This document shows positions 7,817 to 16,169 of a stretch of DNA of 35,110 nt, piece by piece. Positions within the stretch are counted from its first letter, which is position 1. Each line of letters begins with the position of its first letter. Source of the DNA: Lentzea aerocolonigenes (lineage in GTDB: Bacteria; Actinomycetota; Actinomycetes; Mycobacteriales; Pseudonocardiaceae); the NCBI RefSeq assembly GCF_000955955.1, contig NZ_JYJG01000246.1:1-35110 (forward strand), read 5' to 3'. The notes beneath the pieces were generated by a model, which saw only the letters and a list, made by a program, of their open reading frames with translations, had not been told where the DNA came from and did no database searches. The translations under genes and the position numbers were made by a program.

Positions 7817-8647
7817 GTGTCCGACAAGGTCTGGCTGATCACCGGCGCCAACAGCGGCTTCGGCCGTGCGATCGCGGAAGCTGCCATCGGAGCGGGCGAC
7901 CGGGTGGTGGCCGCCGCACGCCGCACCGAAAGCCTCGACGATCTGGTGCGCGCCCACCCGAACCACGTCGTCCCGGTCCAGCTCGACGTCACCGACCACG
8001 AGGCCATCCGCACCGCGGTCGCCAACGTCATCGCCGAAGAAGGCCGCATCGACGTCCTCGTCAACAACGCCGGTCGCACCCACGTAGGTGCCGTGGAAGA
8101 AACCACCGACGAGGACCTCCGCAGCCTCTTCGACGTCCACCTGTTCGGCCCGGCCGCGCTCATCAGGGCCGTGCTTCCGCACATGCGCGCACAGCAGAAG
8201 GGCGCCATCGTGCAGATGAGCAGCATCGGCGGGCAGCTGTCGTTCGCGGGCTTCGGTGCGTACAGCGCCACCAAGTGCGCGCTCGAAGGCCTGAGCGAGG
8301 CCCTCGCCGACGAGGTCAAGTCGTTCGGGATCAAAGTCCTCATCGTCGAGCCCGGCGCGTTCCGCACGAGCCTGTTCGAGAACGGCAGCGGCTCCGCGGA
8401 CTCCGAGGTCTACGCCGACTCCGCGGGCAAGACCCGGCAGATGGTCGAGGCGAACGCGGGCAAGCAGCCCGGCGACCCGCGGAAGGCCGCCCAAGCCGTC
8501 CTGAAAGCCCTCGACGCCGCCGAGACGCCGCTCAGGCTGCCGCTGGGCCCGGACTCCGTGGACGGCCTCCTGGCGCACCTCAGCCAGGTCAAAGCCGACA
8601 TCGAGCGATGGGAGAAGGTTGCCCGCGAGACCCAACTGGACGGATGA
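7817..8647 (+). CDS. Short-chain dehydrogenase/reductase, classical SDR
   Basis: A 276-residue classical SDR. The dinucleotide motif TGANSGFG lies at residues 8-15, the structural NNAG motif in VLVNNAGRTHVG, and the catalytic Ser-Tyr-Lys in SSIGGQLSFAGFGAYSATK. The Arg pair AARRTES after the second strand suggests NADP(H) preference. Length and the C-terminal extension resemble the SDRs annotated as oxidoreductases acting on unknown carbonyls. The GTG start follows a weak AAGGGGGAA ribosome site. It is divergent from the peptide-YcaO-TfuA operon (139 bases between starts), so a link with that pathway is possible but unproven. Confidence 0.88.
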   Translation: MSDKVWLITGANSGFGRAIAEAAIGAGDRVVAAARRTESLDDLVRAHPNHVVPVQLDVTDHEAIRTAVANVIAEEGRIDVLVNNAGRTHVGAVEETTDEDLRSLFDVHLFGPAALIRAVLPHMRAQQKGAIVQMSSIGGQLSFAGFGAYSATKCALEGLSEALADEVKSFGIKVLIVEPGAFRTSLFENGSGSADSEVYADSAGKTRQMVEANAGKQPGDPRKAAQAVLKALDAAETPLRLPLGPDSVDGLLAHLSQVKADIERWEKVARETQLDG

Positions 8648-8718
8648 ACCGGACAAAACGAGCCTTCACTGTCAAGACCTCTGCGGAACCCTGAGCCGAT
8701 GCCGTACGTTGCTGCGTC

Positions 8719-11004
8719 GTGACCACTCTCATGGCGCGCTTCAAGCAGCGGATGCGCCGGTTCGCGCAGAAACCGGCGTCGGTTGACCTCGCCCCGTTCT
8801 CGGCACTGCTGGGAGACGTGGAGAAACACGCGGACACCTTCAAGGCGTTCACCGACGAGGAGCTGACGGCACACGCCGCGAAGCTGCGCGAAGAGCACGA
8901 CGACACCGAGCTGGTGGCCCTCACGCGTGAGGCCGCCGAGCGTGCGATCGGGCAGCGTCCGTTCGACGTGCAGGTGCTCGGCGCGCTGGGCATGCTCAGC
9001 GGGCTCGTCGTCGAGATGGCCACCGGTGAGGGCAAGACGCTCGCCGGTGCCATGGCCGCGGCCGGGTTCGCCATCAAGGGCAAGCGCGTCCACGTGGTCA
9101 GCGTCAACGACTACCTCGCCCAGCGCGACGCGGAGTGGATGGGCCCGCTGTACCGGCTGCTCGGCGTCACGGTCGGCTGGATCAACGGCAGCTCGAAGGC
9201 CGAGGAGCGCCGCGAGGCCTACCAGTGCGAGGTCACGTACGCACCGGTCAGCGAGATCGGCTTCGACATCCTGCGCGACCGGATCGTCACGAAGCCCGAA
9301 GACCTGATCGTCCCCGAGCAGGAGGTCGCGCTGATCGACGAGGCCGACTCGGTGCTCGTCGACGAAGCTCGCGTGCCGCTCGTGCTGGCCGGTTCGACCA
9401 GTGCCGAGGCCGCCGACCCCGTCATCGCGGACCTGGTGAAGCGCCTGCGGCAGAACCTGCACTACGAGATCGACGACGAAGAGCGCAACGTCTTCCTCAC
9501 CGGTGCCGGCTCCGAGGCCGTCGAGCGCGCGCTCGGCGAGATCGACCTGTACTCGCAGGAGCACGTCACGTCCACGCTGTCGAAGGTGAACGTCGCCCTG
9601 CACGCCCAGGTGCTGCTGCACCGCGACGTCGACTACATCGTGCGCGACGGCAAGGTGCACCTGATCAACGACACGCGTGGCCGCGTCGCGAAGCTGCAGC
9701 GCTGGCCGGACGGCCTGCAGGCCGCGGTCGAGGCCAAGGAGAACGTCCAGACCACCGAGTCGGGCGAGATCCTGGACTCGATGACGGTGCAGGCGCTGCT
9801 GTCCCGGTACCCGACGCGCTGCGGCATGACCGGTACCGCAGTCGCCGTCGCGGAAACCCTGCGCGAGTTCTACGAGCTCGAGGTGCTCGTGATCCCGCCG
9901 AACAAGGAGAACATCCGCGAGGACGAGCACTTCCGCCTCTACGCGACGCTGGAGCAGAAGGAAGACGCGATCGTCGAGGAGATCAAGACCGTCCACGAGA
10001 CCGGGCGGCCGATCCTCGTCGGCACGCTCGATGTCGCGGAGTCCGAGCGGATCTCCTCCAAGCTGCGCGAAGCCGGCATCGAGTGCGTGGTGCTGAACGC
10101 GAAGAACGACGCCGAGGAAGCGTCGATCATCGCCGACGCCGGCTCGTACCAGCGCGTCACCGTCTCCACGCAGATGGCCGGCCGCGGTACGGACATCCGC
10201 CTGGGCGGCCACGAGGGCGAGGACCACGACCGGATCGCCGAGCTGGGCGGCCTGTACGTGATCGGCACCGGCCGCCACTCGTCCTCACGCCTGGACGACC
10301 AGCTGCGCGGCCGAGCCGGCCGTCAGGGCGACCCCGGCGGCTCGGTGTTCTTCTCCTCCATGCACGACGACCTCATCACCCAGTACGCGCCGGACGCCGA
10401 GGATCCGTCCGAAGTGGACGGCGATGGCCGGGTGCACGACAAGGGCCTGCTGCACACCTTCGAGCACGCGCAGCGCGTCGCCGAGGGCGTGAACCTGGAG
10501 ATCCACCGCAACACCTGGCGCTACAACAAGCTCATCGAGCACCAGCGCGACCTGCTGCTCAAGCACCGCGACGTGGTGCTGCGCACGGACGCGGCGCTCG
10601 AGAAGCTGGGCAAGAAGGAAGGCGTCTCCGACGAGGTGGCCGGTGACGCCGCCCGCAAGATCACGCTCTTCTACCTCGACGACCTGTGGACGCACCACCT
10701 GACGTTCCTGTCGGACCTGCGCGAGGGCATCCACCTGCGCGCGCTGGCCAGGCAGAACCCGCTCGACGAGTTCCACCGCGAGGCCATCCCGGCGTTCAAC
10801 AAGATCGTGCCGGAGTCGTGGGAGCAGGCTCAGGACAAGTACGACGCCGCGAAGATCACCGATGACGGCTACGACCTCGCGGACTCCGGCGTGAAGCGCC
10901 CGAGCTCGACGTGGACGTATCTGGTGCACGACAACCCGTTCGGCTCCGGGCTCGAGGAGACGATGAAGGGTCTGGTCAAGATGGTGCGCGGCCAGCGCCG
11001 CTGA
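8719..11004 (+). CDS. secA2: Accessory preprotein translocase ATPase SecA2
   Basis: A 761-residue SecA paralogue. Walker A ATGEGKT is at 101-107, the DEAD box at 207-210 inside LIDEADSVLVDEAR, and helicase motifs VSTQMAGRGTDIRLGG and LRGRAGRQGDPG follow. It is shorter than housekeeping SecA (about 900 residues), with a reduced C-terminal region and no Cys-rich zinc/SecB-binding tail, as in actinobacterial SecA2. SecA2 drives export of a limited set of proteins through SecYEG. The GTG at 8719 has no ribosome site; a TACGTT hexamer ends 8 bases upstream, so a leaderless message is possible. An ATG at 8731 is the alternative start. The gene ends 3 bases from the convergent 82-residue gene. Confidence 0.92.
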   Translation: MTTLMARFKQRMRRFAQKPASVDLAPFSALLGDVEKHADTFKAFTDEELTAHAAKLREEHDDTELVALTREAAERAIGQRPFDVQVLGALGMLSGLVVEMATGEGKTLAGAMAAAGFAIKGKRVHVVSVNDYLAQRDAEWMGPLYRLLGVTVGWINGSSKAEERREAYQCEVTYAPVSEIGFDILRDRIVTKPEDLIVPEQEVALIDEADSVLVDEARVPLVLAGSTSAEAADPVIADLVKRLRQNLHYEIDDEERNVFLTGAGSEAVERALGEIDLYSQEHVTSTLSKVNVALHAQVLLHRDVDYIVRDGKVHLINDTRGRVAKLQRWPDGLQAAVEAKENVQTTESGEILDSMTVQALLSRYPTRCGMTGTAVAVAETLREFYELEVLVIPPNKENIREDEHFRLYATLEQKEDAIVEEIKTVHETGRPILVGTLDVAESERISSKLREAGIECVVLNAKNDAEEASIIADAGSYQRVTVSTQMAGRGTDIRLGGHEGEDHDRIAELGGLYVIGTGRHSSSRLDDQLRGRAGRQGDPGGSVFFSSMHDDLITQYAPDAEDPSEVDGDGRVHDKGLLHTFEHAQRVAEGVNLEIHRNTWRYNKLIEHQRDLLLKHRDVVLRTDAALEKLGKKEGVSDEVAGDAARKITLFYLDDLWTHHLTFLSDLREGIHLRALARQNPLDEFHREAIPAFNKIVPESWEQAQDKYDAAKITDDGYDLADSGVKRPSSTWTYLVHDNPFGSGLEETMKGLVKMVRGQRR

Positions 11005-11007
11005 GCT

Positions 11008-11256
11008 TCATCCGTTTGGAATCAAGTCATCTGCAGGTCTGGCGGGCCGGGGCAAAGCCTCGGCCCGTCTGCTCGTGGTCATCTCCTCGGTGAGCGCTCT
11101 GATCTCAGCGAGGATGTCCAGGTGCTCCTGCGACGGCGGCGGCCCAACGAGGTTGGACCGGTTGTGCGCCGTCCGTTCCGCGCGCTCGGCCAGCTGCCGG
11201 ATGCGGCGGAGGAGATCGTGCTCCCCGTCCGGGAGCAAGAAGTCCGTCTGCTCCAT
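11008..11256 (-). CDS. Hypothetical 82-residue charged, helical protein
   Basis: I do not recognise a family. The protein is soluble and highly charged, with heptad-like helical segments HDLLRRIRQLAERAERTAHN and QEHLDILAEIRALTEEM separated by a Pro-rich turn (GPPPSQ), which suggests a short helical hairpin or coiled coil. Codon use matches real genes in the window. The ATG at 11256 has no ribosome site; a GTG lies directly before it. The start abuts an inverted repeat at 11257-11286. It follows the Rieske oxygenase gene on the same strand by 43 bases, and its stop is 3 bases from the SecA2 stop. Confidence 0.6.
   Translation of the reverse strand: MEQTDFLLPDGEHDLLRRIRQLAERAERTAHNRSNLVGPPPSQEHLDILAEIRALTEEMTTSRRAEALPRPARPADDLIPNG
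11043..11067 (+). terminator. Possible hairpin terminator downstream of secA2
   Basis: Arms CGGGCCGGGGC and GCCTCGGCCCG pair over 11 positions, one being a G-U wobble on the plus-strand RNA, around an AAA loop. It begins 38 bases after the secA2 stop and lies within the 3' coding end of the opposing small gene. No T-run follows, so termination is only inferred. Confidence 0.35.
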
Positions 11257-11286
11257 CACCCGTGCAAGCTTTCGCGTGCACGGGTG
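11257..11286. repeat. Perfect 10-bp inverted repeat abutting the 82-aa gene start
   Basis: Arms CACCCGTGCA (11257-11266) and TGCACGGGTG (11277-11286) flank a 10-base spacer. On the minus strand it lies 13 bases after the Rieske oxygenase stop and ends at the base before the ATG of the small gene. It may end or attenuate the betaine transcript, or block the small gene's start in long transcripts. Confidence 0.5.
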
Positions 11287-11299
11287 ACGCGTCGATCCC

Positions 11300-12412
11300 C
11301 TAGTCGGCTGATTCCAGTTTCTGGACCAGCCACTCGTGGAAACCGCCGATGTGGTGCTCCGAGGGCACCAGCACTCCGCCGCGCGCGTAAGCACGCGAGG
11401 CCATCGCGGGCTGGCAACGCTCGCAGGCTTCGAAGTCCTGCTCGTTCACCCGGTGGAACAGCTCGACCGAGCGAGTGACGTCACGCCCGGTGTCGACCAC
11501 TTCCTTTGCGTACAACCAATCGCACTCGACGATCGTGCGGTCGACGGCCACCGGGTACATGCGGTGCAGGATCACGTGGTCCGGCACGAGGTTGATGAAG
11601 ACCTGCGGCTTGATGGTGATCGCGTAGTACTTCCGGTCGCGTTCCTCGTCCAGGGCGGCAAGTTTTTCGAAGCCCTCGCCGCCGTCGACGGTGAAGCCCT
11701 TGATCTCGTCGCCGAACTCCGCGCCGTGCCCGACGTAGTACTGCGCCGCGTACCCGTCGGCGAACTCGGGCAGCACCTCCGTCAGCTCGGGGTGGATCGT
11801 CGCGCAGTGGTAGCACTCCATGAAGTTCTCGATGATCAGCTTCCAGTTGGCCTTGACGTCGTAGACGATTCGTTTGCCCACGGACAACTGGTCGATCTCG
11901 TAGCCGTCGATGCCCTCGAGCGAGCCGAGGCGTTCCGTCACGGCGCTGAGGACGTCCTCCTCGAAGCTGGGCGGGTCGTCCGCGAGATTCACCCAGGCGT
12001 AGCCGAGCCACTCCCGCAGATGCACTTTCGTCAGGCCGTATTCCACCCGGTCGACGTCCGGCATCGAGGTGAGGTTCGGCGCGGCGATCAGCTTGCCGTC
12101 CAACGCGTACGTCCACGCGTGGTACGGGCACTGGAACGCCCGCTTGACGCTGCCCGCCTCGTCGACGCAGATCCGCGCGCCACGATGCCGGCAGACGTTC
12201 AGGAACGCGTTGAGCGCGCCGTGGCGGTCCCGCGCGATCAGCACGCTCTCCCGCCCGACCTGCACGGTGCGGAAGTCGCCGGGGTTCGCGAGGTCACCCG
12301 ACTTGACCGCGCAGAACCACATCTTCTCGAAGATCTTCGCCTGCTCGTCGGCGAAGATCCCCGGGTCCGTGTAGTACCGGCCCTCAAGGGTGGAGATCAG
12401 GCTGCCGGTCAT
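11300..12412 (-). CDS. Rieske non-heme iron oxygenase, likely glycine betaine (N-methyl) demethylase component
   Basis: A 370-residue oxygenase alpha subunit. The Rieske 2Fe-2S ligands are C74, H76, C95 and H98 (CRHRGARI and CPYHAWTY). The mononuclear iron site is in ENFMECYHCATIHPEL with H202 and H207, and the third, acidic ligand is probably in the DFEACERCQ region. GbcA and stachydrine demethylases belong to this group and release a methyl group from quaternary amines as formaldehyde. The neighbouring dimethylglycine-type dehydrogenase and choline oxidation genes support glycine betaine as substrate. The separate Rieske ferredoxin and reductase at 17045-18465 are the probable electron chain. 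The ATG overlaps the upstream stop in ATGA and has GGCGGAG as ribosome site. Confidence 0.85.
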   Translation of the reverse strand: MTGSLISTLEGRYYTDPGIFADEQAKIFEKMWFCAVKSGDLANPGDFRTVQVGRESVLIARDRHGALNAFLNVCRHRGARICVDEAGSVKRAFQCPYHAWTYALDGKLIAAPNLTSMPDVDRVEYGLTKVHLREWLGYAWVNLADDPPSFEEDVLSAVTERLGSLEGIDGYEIDQLSVGKRIVYDVKANWKLIIENFMECYHCATIHPELTEVLPEFADGYAAQYYVGHGAEFGDEIKGFTVDGGEGFEKLAALDEERDRKYYAITIKPQVFINLVPDHVILHRMYPVAVDRTIVECDWLYAKEVVDTGRDVTRSVELFHRVNEQDFEACERCQPAMASRAYARGGVLVPSEHHIGGFHEWLVQKLESAD

Positions 12413-14778
12413 GCTCCGCCTCTCAGACGCTTCATCTCGGGGTCGAACAACGGCTCCTGCGCCGGCCGCGCCTTCACGCGCTCGCCGAAGTACTCGATCT
12501 CCACCTCGCCGACGCCCGCGGGCAGCCACGCGTAGGCGATGTTGAGCCCGGTCGTGTACCCGTACGCCGCGCTCGTCACGTACCCGACCGGCTTCCCCTG
12601 GTGGAAAACAGGTTCGCTGCCCAGGACGACGCTGTGCGGGTCGTCGATGACGAGGCAGGTGAGCAACTTGTCGCTGGAACGCTTGTCGAGCGCGGCCTTA
12701 CCGAGGAAGTCCTTGTCCTTGCGCACCGCGAACCCGATCCCCGCTTCGAACGGGTCGTGCTCGTCGGTCATGTCAGTGCCCCACGACCGGTACCCCTTCT
12801 CCAGCCTCAGGCTGTTGAACGCCCCGCGCCCGGCCGCGATCACCCCGAGCTCCTGCCCTGCCTCCCACAACGTGTCCCACAGCTTCGGCCCGAGGTCCGC
12901 CGTGGTGTACAGCTCCCAGCCGAGTTCGCCCACATAGGACAGTCGCAGCGCCGTCACCGGAACGTTCTTGATGAACGCCTTCTGCGCGGTGAAGTAGCCC
13001 TTGCCCGTGTCCAGCGAGTGCGGCAGCCGCTCCACGAGATCACGCGCGAGCGGCCCCCACAGCCCGATGCAGCACGTCCCGGCCGTGATGTCGCGGATGA
13101 AGACGTCGTCCGGCGCGTGCTTGGTGAGCCACGCGAGGTCGAGGTTGCCGTTCGCACCGACCTGGAAGGTCTGAGCGTCGAGCCGCGCGATCGTGAGGTC
13201 GCTCCGCACGCCGCCGGTCTCGTCCAGCAGCAGCGTGTAGACCACGGCGCCGGGCTTGCGGTTGAGGTTGTTGGTCGTCATGCGCTGCAAGAACTCCAGC
13301 GCCCCCGGCCCGCTGACCTCCAGCCGCTTCAACGGCGTCATGTCGAACATCGCCACGCGCTTGCGGGTCACCAGCGCCTCGGCCCCGCAGATCGGCGACC
13401 AGTACCGGCTCGCCCACTCACCCCGCCCAGGCACTTCCGCGACCTCGGGCAGCGACGCGTTGACCTCGTACCAGTGCGGCCGCTCCCACCCGGACGCCTC
13501 CAGGAAGAACGCGCCCAAGTCCTTCTGCCGCTCGTAGAACGGGCTCGTGCGCAGCGGCCGCGGGCTTTCCATGGGCTGCAACGGGTGCAGCACGTCGTAC
13601 ACCTCGACGAAGTTCTGGCAGCTGCGTTCGAGCACGTAGTCCGGCGCGAGCTGCACCTGCTCGAACCTGTTGAGGTCACTGGAATGCAGGTCCAGCTGCG
13701 GCTGCCCGTCCACGATCCACTCTGCCATCGCCTTGGCCACTCCGGCGGAGTGCGTGATCCACACCGCCTCCGCGACCCAGAACCCTTGCACGCCGGGGTG
13801 TTCGCCGAGCAACGGCATCCCGTCGCTGGTGAACGAGAACAGCCCGTTGAACCCGCGGTCCAGCCCTGCCTCGGCCAACGCGGGGATCAGCTCGACGGCG
13901 GCTTCCCACGACGGCTCGAAATCTTCCTTGGTGAACGGCTCCTCGGAGCCGGTGATGTCCTGCGCCCTGATCGGCATGGGCCGATGCCCGTACGCCCCGA
14001 TCCCCACCGCCCGACCGTGCGACCGGAAGTAGAGATCGGCTTCCTGATGCCGCAGAATGGGTTGCTTGGCAAGCTCTTCCGCGCTGACGTTCAGGTTGCC
14101 GGTGAACGCGTACTGGTGTGCCATGGGCACCAGCGGGATGGTCAGCCCGACCATGTCGCCCAGCACCGGCCCCCACATCCCGGCGCACGACACGACGATG
14201 TCGGCGGGATAGGTGTCCGTCTCGGTGCGCACTCCGGCAACCCGGTCACCGGAAGTCTCGACCGCGACGACCTTCTGCCCGAACTCGAACCGCGCACCCC
14301 GCTCGATGGCCCGCCGCGCCTGGATCTCGGCCGCCAGCACCGGCTTCGCCAGCCCGTCGCTCGGAATCAGGAACCCGCCCAGCAGCCGTTCCCGGTCCAC
14401 CAGCGGATGCAACGCCGCCACCTCGTCAGCGTCGATCAGCCGGCTCTGCACACCCCACGACGTGGCCCACCCGTGCCGCCGCGTGAGGTCAGCCAGCCGC
14501 TCGGAGGTCGTCGCGATCTCCAGCCCGCCGATCTGGTCGAAGCACCCGAGCCCGGTGTACTTCTCGACCGTATAGCGCGCGAAGGCCGTCATGCTCCGGC
14601 AGGAGTTCGTCTGGAACACGAGCCCCGGCGCGTGGCTGCTGGAACCGCCCGCGGCGAGACCCTGCGCCTGGTCCAGGACCGTGACGTCGGTGAAACCCCG
14701 TTCGGTGAGCTCGTCGGCCAGCGCACAGCCGACAATGCCCGCCCCCACGAGCACCACGCGAGGCACCTCTCCAGGCAT
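12409..14778 (-). CDS. FAD-dependent dimethylglycine/sarcosine dehydrogenase-type oxidoreductase with GcvT domain
   Basis: A 789-residue two-part enzyme. Residues 1 to about 380 are a DAO-type FAD domain with GAGIVG at 12-17 and the segment SSSHAPGLVFQ (H49), the position of the covalently flavinylated His in dimethylglycine dehydrogenases. The C-terminal half is a GcvT/aminomethyltransferase fold (MFDMTPLKRLEVSGPGALEFLQ, LSYVGELGWELY, GRGAFNSLRLEKGYRSWGTDM) that in this family binds tetrahydrofolate and captures the released one-carbon unit. Substrate dimethylglycine or sarcosine is inferred from the adjacent Rieske demethylase. The ATG at 14778 follows GAAGGGG by 6 bases; the frame is open far upstream but without similarity. 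It is the first gene of a two-gene operon controlled by the palindrome at 14798-14833. Confidence 0.87.
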   Translation of the reverse strand: MPGEVPRVVLVGAGIVGCALADELTERGFTDVTVLDQAQGLAAGGSSSHAPGLVFQTNSCRSMTAFARYTVEKYTGLGCFDQIGGLEIATTSERLADLTRRHGWATSWGVQSRLIDADEVAALHPLVDRERLLGGFLIPSDGLAKPVLAAEIQARRAIERGARFEFGQKVVAVETSGDRVAGVRTETDTYPADIVVSCAGMWGPVLGDMVGLTIPLVPMAHQYAFTGNLNVSAEELAKQPILRHQEADLYFRSHGRAVGIGAYGHRPMPIRAQDITGSEEPFTKEDFEPSWEAAVELIPALAEAGLDRGFNGLFSFTSDGMPLLGEHPGVQGFWVAEAVWITHSAGVAKAMAEWIVDGQPQLDLHSSDLNRFEQVQLAPDYVLERSCQNFVEVYDVLHPLQPMESPRPLRTSPFYERQKDLGAFFLEASGWERPHWYEVNASLPEVAEVPGRGEWASRYWSPICGAEALVTRKRVAMFDMTPLKRLEVSGPGALEFLQRMTTNNLNRKPGAVVYTLLLDETGGVRSDLTIARLDAQTFQVGANGNLDLAWLTKHAPDDVFIRDITAGTCCIGLWGPLARDLVERLPHSLDTGKGYFTAQKAFIKNVPVTALRLSYVGELGWELYTTADLGPKLWDTLWEAGQELGVIAAGRGAFNSLRLEKGYRSWGTDMTDEHDPFEAGIGFAVRKDKDFLGKAALDKRSSDKLLTCLVIDDPHSVVLGSEPVFHQGKPVGYVTSAAYGYTTGLNIAYAWLPAGVGEVEIEYFGERVKARPAQEPLFDPEMKRLRGGA

Positions 14779-14797
14779 CTGGAACCCCTTCGCCGCC

Positions 14798-14833
14798 GTT
14801 GCGCGGAACGGAACTTGTTCCGCTATCTGCAAC
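14798..14833. promoter_or_regulatory. 36-bp nested palindrome, probable IclR operator (site 1)
   Basis: The site reads GTTGC-N6-CGGAAC-TT-GTTCCG-N6-GCAAC; both arm pairs share one dyad axis. It lies 20-55 bases upstream of the dehydrogenase ATG. The same architecture occurs at 16997-17032 beside the iclR gene. Binding by that regulator is inferred. Confidence 0.7.
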
Positions 14834-14862
14834 AAGGTGCGTCCAGCACGTCCTGCTGTCAA
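14834..14862 (-). promoter_or_regulatory. Probable promoter of the dehydrogenase-Rieske oxygenase operon
   Basis: On the minus strand a perfect -35 TTGACA (14862-14857) is followed after 17 bases by CACCTT (14839-14834), a weak -10. The operator palindrome begins immediately downstream, so transcription would start inside it. This arrangement fits repression of initiation. Confidence 0.5.
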
Positions 14863-14974
14863 TACCGCCGTTCGAGCGTCGCCTGTTTGACGCTGGGTGA
14901 AAGCGGGCAATGAGGGAGGTTCAGCTTCCATTCGTACAAGGCGGGCGACCGGCCCGGCCGCCAGCATGGACCGC

Positions 14975-15298
14975 ATGCCGACCTGGGACGAAGTGGTGGA
15001 GACGGCCGAACGGTTGCCGGAGGTGGAAGAGACCACCTGGTACCGGACCCCGTCGCTGAGGGTCGCCGGCAAGGGGTTCGCCCGGCTGCGCACCGAGGCC
15101 GAGGGCGGGCTCATGCTCCTGTGCGACCTGGACGAGAAAGCCGCACTGCTGGCGTCAGGCGACCCGGCTTTCTACACGACGCCGCACTACGACGGTCACG
15201 GGTCGATCCTGGTCGACCTGGAGAAGGTCGATCCGAGCCAGCTGACGGAACTGATCGAGGAGGCGTGGCGGATCAGAGCCCCGGCCAGGCTCAAATGA
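14975..15298 (+). CDS. MmcQ/YjbR family protein
   Basis: A 107-residue protein of the MmcQ/YjbR family (CyaY-like fold): TWDEVVETAERLPEVEETTWYRTPSLRVAGKGFARLR is the typical N-terminal block, followed by LMLLCDLDEKAALLAS and the conserved FYTTPHYDGHGSILVDLEKV. Family members are described as possible DNA-binding proteins, but no function is established. Start chosen at the ATG before PTWDEV where family proteins begin; an ATG 9 bases upstream (14966) is possible, and neither has a clear ribosome site. It is divergent from the dehydrogenase operon but its product has no evident part in betaine catabolism. Confidence 0.8.
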   Translation: MPTWDEVVETAERLPEVEETTWYRTPSLRVAGKGFARLRTEAEGGLMLLCDLDEKAALLASGDPAFYTTPHYDGHGSILVDLEKVDPSQLTELIEEAWRIRAPARLK

Positions 15299-15335
15299 GG
15301 AGCATGGCGCCCTGACGTCGCGCACAATCGCCTGC

Positions 15336-16169
15336 ATGGAGTCCGCGACCCTGCACACGGTGGCGCGCAGGTACCTGATGAGCCGCAACGACAAGCTCCA
15401 CGCCGAGTACGCCGACGTCCAGAAGCACACCCGGCGGATGACCGGCGCCCCCGGCAACTACGCCGACGAGGAGAAGCGGATCTACCCCCGCTACAACGTC
15501 GTGGACGCGATGCTGCGAGAGGTCGAGCGCCTCGACCCGGACGACCTGCCGCCGCCCGCGCGCCTCGCCACCGCCCTCGCCACGGCCGCGAGCACGGCGC
15601 AGTCGGTCTTCACCACGAATCTCGGCCCGATCGAGGCCGAGGCGACCGCCGCCGAACGCGAGCTGTTCCGCCGGGCGATCAAGGGGTGGCTCGCCGCGCC
15701 GGACCCGCAGGTCGAGCCGCTGCCCTACCGCCGCGTCTTGAGCGACGAGGAGGCGGAGGGATGGCGCCGCCGGCTCGAACAGCGGTGGGGCTTCGAGCGG
15801 AACATGACCGAGTGGCATCCGATCATCGGCGACGTGCCGGAGGGCGTCATCGCGCTGAACTCAGCCGCGGTGTGGGACGGCCCCGGCACCGAACTGGTCC
15901 GGGCCGCGCTGCGGGACATGGGCCTGCGCAGGGTGATCGAGATCAGGGAGCACGGTGACCCGGGCTCCCTGCTGGACCTCGACGCGTTCGAACCGACCTA
16001 CACCGGCGCGGAGGGCATCTGGACCGACGAGACGCTCGAGTGGGTCGCCTACGCCTCGCACGAGGCGTCAGTGGCCTTCGCCGGAACGCTCGCCGACCGT
16101 CTCAGGTCCTCCTGGCCGGACCTGGACGACTGGGCCTGGGCTCCCTGGTGGGATCAGCCCGCGAAGTAG
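15336..16169 (+). CDS. Hypothetical protein, 277 aa
   Basis: I do not recognise a named family. The N-terminal half (1-125) is alpha-helical and charged (RRYLMSRNDKLHAEYADVQK, then YNVVDAMLREVERL), the C-terminal half is Trp-rich and mixed, with WHPIIGDVPEGVIALNSAAVWDG, RVIEIREHGDPGSLLDLDAFEP and a final DLDDWAWAPWWD. No signal peptide or membrane segment is visible, so it is probably cytosolic. Codon bias is that of a real gene. It begins 37 bases after the MmcQ/YjbR gene and its last 16 bases overlap the 3' end of the convergent iclR gene. Confidence 0.7.
   Translation: MESATLHTVARRYLMSRNDKLHAEYADVQKHTRRMTGAPGNYADEEKRIYPRYNVVDAMLREVERLDPDDLPPPARLATALATAASTAQSVFTTNLGPIEAEATAAERELFRRAIKGWLAAPDPQVEPLPYRRVLSDEEAEGWRRRLEQRWGFERNMTEWHPIIGDVPEGVIALNSAAVWDGPGTELVRAALRDMGLRRVIEIREHGDPGSLLDLDAFEPTYTGAEGIWTDETLEWVAYASHEASVAFAGTLADRLRSSWPDLDDWAWAPWWDQPAK

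Noticed and set aside
8410..10278. 622-codon minus-strand frame opposite secA2
   Set aside because: Shadow of secA2, which has intact Walker and DEAD motifs; the translation is low-complexity Leu/Asp/Val/Arg sequence.
12601..14913. 770-codon plus-strand frame opposite the dimethylglycine-type dehydrogenase
   Set aside because: Arg/Pro/His-rich shadow without motifs; the minus strand carries FAD and GcvT signatures.
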